This document shows positions 8,405 through 10,029 of a stretch of 10,029 nucleotides of DNA, piece by piece. The position numbers and the translations under genes are program-made. Source of the stretch: Methanocalculus sp. (lineage in GTDB: Archaea; Halobacteriota; Methanomicrobia; Methanomicrobiales; Methanocorpusculaceae); contig NZ_JARVGN010000028.1 in assembly GCF_029762515.1 (NCBI RefSeq), positions 1-10,029 on the forward strand. Reading direction: 5' to 3'. The notes under the pieces are model-generated. The model was not told the DNA's origin. It did no database searches and saw nothing but the letters and a program-made list of their open reading frames with translations. Positions within the stretch are counted from its first letter, which is position 1. Every line of letters starts with the position of its first letter.

Positions 8405-8414
8405 ATACTATAAG
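8405..8414 (-). promoter_or_regulatory. Inverted third copy of CTTATAGTAT, candidate site 3
   Basis: The minus strand reads CTTATAGTAT here, identical to sites 1 and 2 over 10 bp. On the plus strand it appears as TACTATAA, the right half of the palindrome, followed directly by GGAGGG. The implied symmetry centre lies about 73 bp from site 2. As a plus-strand TATA box it would place a start near 8434, giving a 46-nt leader. It could be the core promoter of the downstream gene. Confidence 0.45.
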
Positions 8415-8471
8415 GAGGGATATTCCAGAAATCACCAATCCAATAAACGTTTACTAAATTTGTCGTACAAT

Positions 8472-8478
8472 GGAGTGG
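8472..8478 (+). promoter_or_regulatory. Ribosome binding site for the isoprenoid-synthase-like gene
   Basis: GGAGTGG at 8472-8478 resembles the archaeal GGAGGTG signal. It lies 4 nt (counted from GGAG) before the ATG at 8480 and 7 nt before the adjacent in-frame ATG at 8483. The spacing slightly favours the second ATG, so the protein may begin one residue later. Confidence 0.5.
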
Positions 8479-8479
8479 T

Positions 8480-9976
8480 ATGATGCATCAGGTACATGAG
8501 AGCAGTGGAGATTATATCCAGGATCTCTATGACACCCTGCATGGAAAGAGACCGGATATCGACATATTTCAGCTCTCCTATCTCTATGCAACTACAGACT
8601 TTAATAGTCTCATGCATTTTGAAGAAGACGGGTACAAAGCCGGTATCCTCCTTCAGCATATAAGGAACGAGAGAAAACGGCTGCGAAAGGTAAAAAGACG
8701 GAAACAATTCTTCACGATTCTTGATTCCACCCTTAAAACCGGTATCCTCGACAGACTGAAGCAGCGTGAGTTTCTGTTGGCCGAGGAACGTATCTATCGT
8801 TTTGCGACAATGAGGGATCTGGGTGCGGTAGCAGACCATATCTTCGAGATGAACGAGATGAACAACTGGGCATATACTCTCTTAAACGGCAATGATGACA
8901 ATTATCTTTCCCTCCTTGATTCACCTGAAGAGTTCACGGCTATTGCACAGTATTTCTGCAAGACAGATGAAAAAAAGCCGTTTGAATGGCTCTATTCTTA
9001 TATCCTTGAGATTATCGACTGTTGCCCAAAATCATATCTGGAAGGCGGAATATTCGGCAAATGGATGAGATCAATATTTGGAGTCTTCTTCTTTGCAAAA
9101 GCTGTTGGAAACACGCATTGGGATACTATTTCACACCTGGCGGGCTATTTTGCCACAACATACCTCTTTGACGATATTATTGATGATCCGGGATACCAGG
9201 ATGAAGAAAAAGAACACTACTTCACAAACGTCCTTACCCTTCTCCGAAGCGAGAGCTCCGGGAAGCTGCATTACTCACAGGATCCGGTAATGGCCATATC
9301 TGAACGGGCTTTTACCGGGATCCGCGAACTGCTTGATAAAGAAAGACTCAAAATGGTTGCCCGGTCCTATGAAGCAATCGCACAGGCGACATATATCGGA
9401 TCCAACTGGCAGTATACAACACCTCTGACGGGCACAACACTCTATGCCATTGCGGCGATCAAAGCAGCATATACCCGGATTATACCGGCAATTCTTGCAG
9501 GACACCCTATTGACAGGATCTTCCTCTCCCACTGCATGAAGGCAGGGCTTATCTATCAGCTGACGGATGAACTCCGTGATATATGCGAAGATCTTGAAGA
9601 AAAGCATGTAACCCCCTTTAATTACTATTGCCATGGTTGTGTGCCCCAGGATATTCACCCAATCCATGTATTATGTATCGCTGTGAGCAGATTATCAGAA
9701 ATAAATAGTGCAGAGATCCCGGATGCATATGACCTCTGGGTGCTTCGGATCTCACATGCTCTCCGCCTGTTCTATCTCAAGTCCGGTAGAAAAGAGATGA
9801 AAGAGATTTTTCGTGATATGGAATTTCCTGTCGATCAACTGACCGAAGAACTTGCAAAGCTTGGGGATTGTGCTGAAGAGATCATTGATATTGAAGCTGA
9901 GGCTTCAAAGATGTACTCTGATATTGCAGTTTCAATGCGTGGTGGCTGGACAAAAAAACCGGTCTATGGGCATTGA
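8480..9976 (+). CDS. Divergent class I isoprenoid-synthase-fold enzyme with N-terminal extension
   Basis: The C-terminal two thirds of this 498-residue protein look like an all-alpha isoprenoid synthase that binds prenyl diphosphates through Mg2+. In order there is a GKxxR segment (Lys194, Arg197; compare GGKRxRP of prenyl diphosphate synthases), a first Asp-rich motif DDIIDD (231-236), Gln302, Lys328 (IKAAY, compare KTA), and a second motif QLTDELRDICED (360-371). The second motif resembles DDxxD of prenyl diphosphate synthases but also QLTNxxRDxxED of squalene/phytoene synthases. The Arg-rich RRG that normally follows the first motif is missing. Residues 1-170 are an unassigned extension with a basic stretch at about 62-75. 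The usual family length is roughly 300-350 residues, so this is long. No signal peptide or clear membrane helix is seen. Base composition looks more AT-rich than the kinases (not counted). Chain elongation, head-to-head condensation, terpene cyclisation or a non-catalytic role remain open. Confidence 0.8.
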   Translation: MMHQVHESSGDYIQDLYDTLHGKRPDIDIFQLSYLYATTDFNSLMHFEEDGYKAGILLQHIRNERKRLRKVKRRKQFFTILDSTLKTGILDRLKQREFLLAEERIYRFATMRDLGAVADHIFEMNEMNNWAYTLLNGNDDNYLSLLDSPEEFTAIAQYFCKTDEKKPFEWLYSYILEIIDCCPKSYLEGGIFGKWMRSIFGVFFFAKAVGNTHWDTISHLAGYFATTYLFDDIIDDPGYQDEEKEHYFTNVLTLLRSESSGKLHYSQDPVMAISERAFTGIRELLDKERLKMVARSYEAIAQATYIGSNWQYTTPLTGTTLYAIAAIKAAYTRIIPAILAGHPIDRIFLSHCMKAGLIYQLTDELRDICEDLEEKHVTPFNYYCHGCVPQDIHPIHVLCIAVSRLSEINSAEIPDAYDLWVLRISHALRLFYLKSGRKEMKEIFRDMEFPVDQLTEELAKLGDCAEEIIDIEAEASKMYSDIAVSMRGGWTKKPVYGH

Positions 9977-10006
9977 ACACAGCGGTAAGCCACCGAATGA
10001 AACAGC

Positions 10007-10029
10007 ATGATAGAAAAACTGCTGAAAAG
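10007..10029 (+). CDS. Possible start of a downstream gene, cut by the window edge
   Basis: An ATG at 10007, 30 bp after the previous stop codon, opens a frame (MIEKLLK) that runs off the right edge. A second ATG at 9997 opens a different frame (MKQHDRKTAEK), also without a stop. Neither has a clear Shine-Dalgarno. With so few codons neither frame can be chosen with confidence. If one is real, it would probably be co-transcribed with the isoprenoid-synthase-like gene, as no terminator-like tract lies between. Confidence 0.25.

Larger units (their letters stand above)
8212..8479. promoter_or_regulatory. AT-rich divergent intergenic region
   Basis: These 268 bp separate the minus-strand receiver-PAS-PAS gene from the plus-strand isoprenoid-synthase-like gene and must hold both promoters. 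Most of the region is AT-rich. It contains three copies of CTTATAGTAT, short CTTATA elements on the minus strand at 8211-8216 and 8227-8232, a hairpin at 8355-8383, a small inverted repeat GAAGA-CGA-TCTTC at 8269-8281, and AGGAGG sequences at 8348-8353 and 8413-8418. No convincing protein-coding gene fits here. The exact TATA boxes and start points cannot be fixed by eye. Confidence 0.75.

Noticed and set aside
8470..8499. Nine-codon upstream ORF (MEWYDASGT) overlapping the start of the isoprenoid-synthase-like gene
   Set aside because: Out of frame, very short and without its own Shine-Dalgarno; such frames are expected by chance.

Overview
The window looks like part of the chromosome of a methanogenic archaeon, most likely of the order Methanomicrobiales. 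This rests on very long soluble PAS-repeat histidine kinases with an 'RHDI.N' H-box, receiver domains carrying the 'SDYQMP.MDG' and 'FTG.GRE' signatures, moderate GC content and archaeal-style AT-rich promoter elements. The assignment comes from recognising protein families, not from a marker gene. No rRNA, tRNA, mobile element or CRISPR array is visible.

Bases 2-8211 are a signal-transduction block. A multi-PAS sensor histidine kinase, cut off by the left window edge, ends at 3580. It is followed on the same strand by a second, paralogous kinase (3645-7007) that carries an N-terminal receiver domain. Their catalytic modules agree at 84 of 104 residues by my hand alignment, so they are tandem paralogues. 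Converging on them from the minus strand, with only 34 bp between stop codons, is a 389-residue receiver-PAS-PAS protein with no kinase or DNA-binding output (8211-7042). Three PAS domains in the two kinases share a four-cysteine signature that suggests redox or metal sensing, and the last PAS of the third protein is also cysteine-rich. All three proteins lack membrane segments and should be cytosolic.

Bases 8212-8479 form a 268-bp AT-rich divergent intergenic region. It holds three copies of the 10-mer CTTATAGTAT, one inside a perfect 16-bp palindrome, spaced close to whole helical turns. It also holds a small hairpin and two Shine-Dalgarno-like AGGAGG sequences.

Bases 8480-9976 encode a 498-residue protein that I read as a divergent class I isoprenoid-synthase-fold enzyme. 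It has a GKxxR segment, a first Asp-rich motif DDIIDD and a second motif QLTDELRDICED, behind an unassigned N-terminal region of about 170 residues. Its signatures mix those of all-trans prenyl diphosphate synthases and squalene/phytoene synthases, so its product cannot be named. It is the most unusual gene here, and its promoter region is the most unusual non-coding DNA. The right edge may contain the first codons of another gene.

The kinases could sense cytosolic or redox signals and exchange phosphate with the free-standing receiver protein. Whether this is linked to the isoprenoid enzyme is unknown; they share only the divergent intergenic region.
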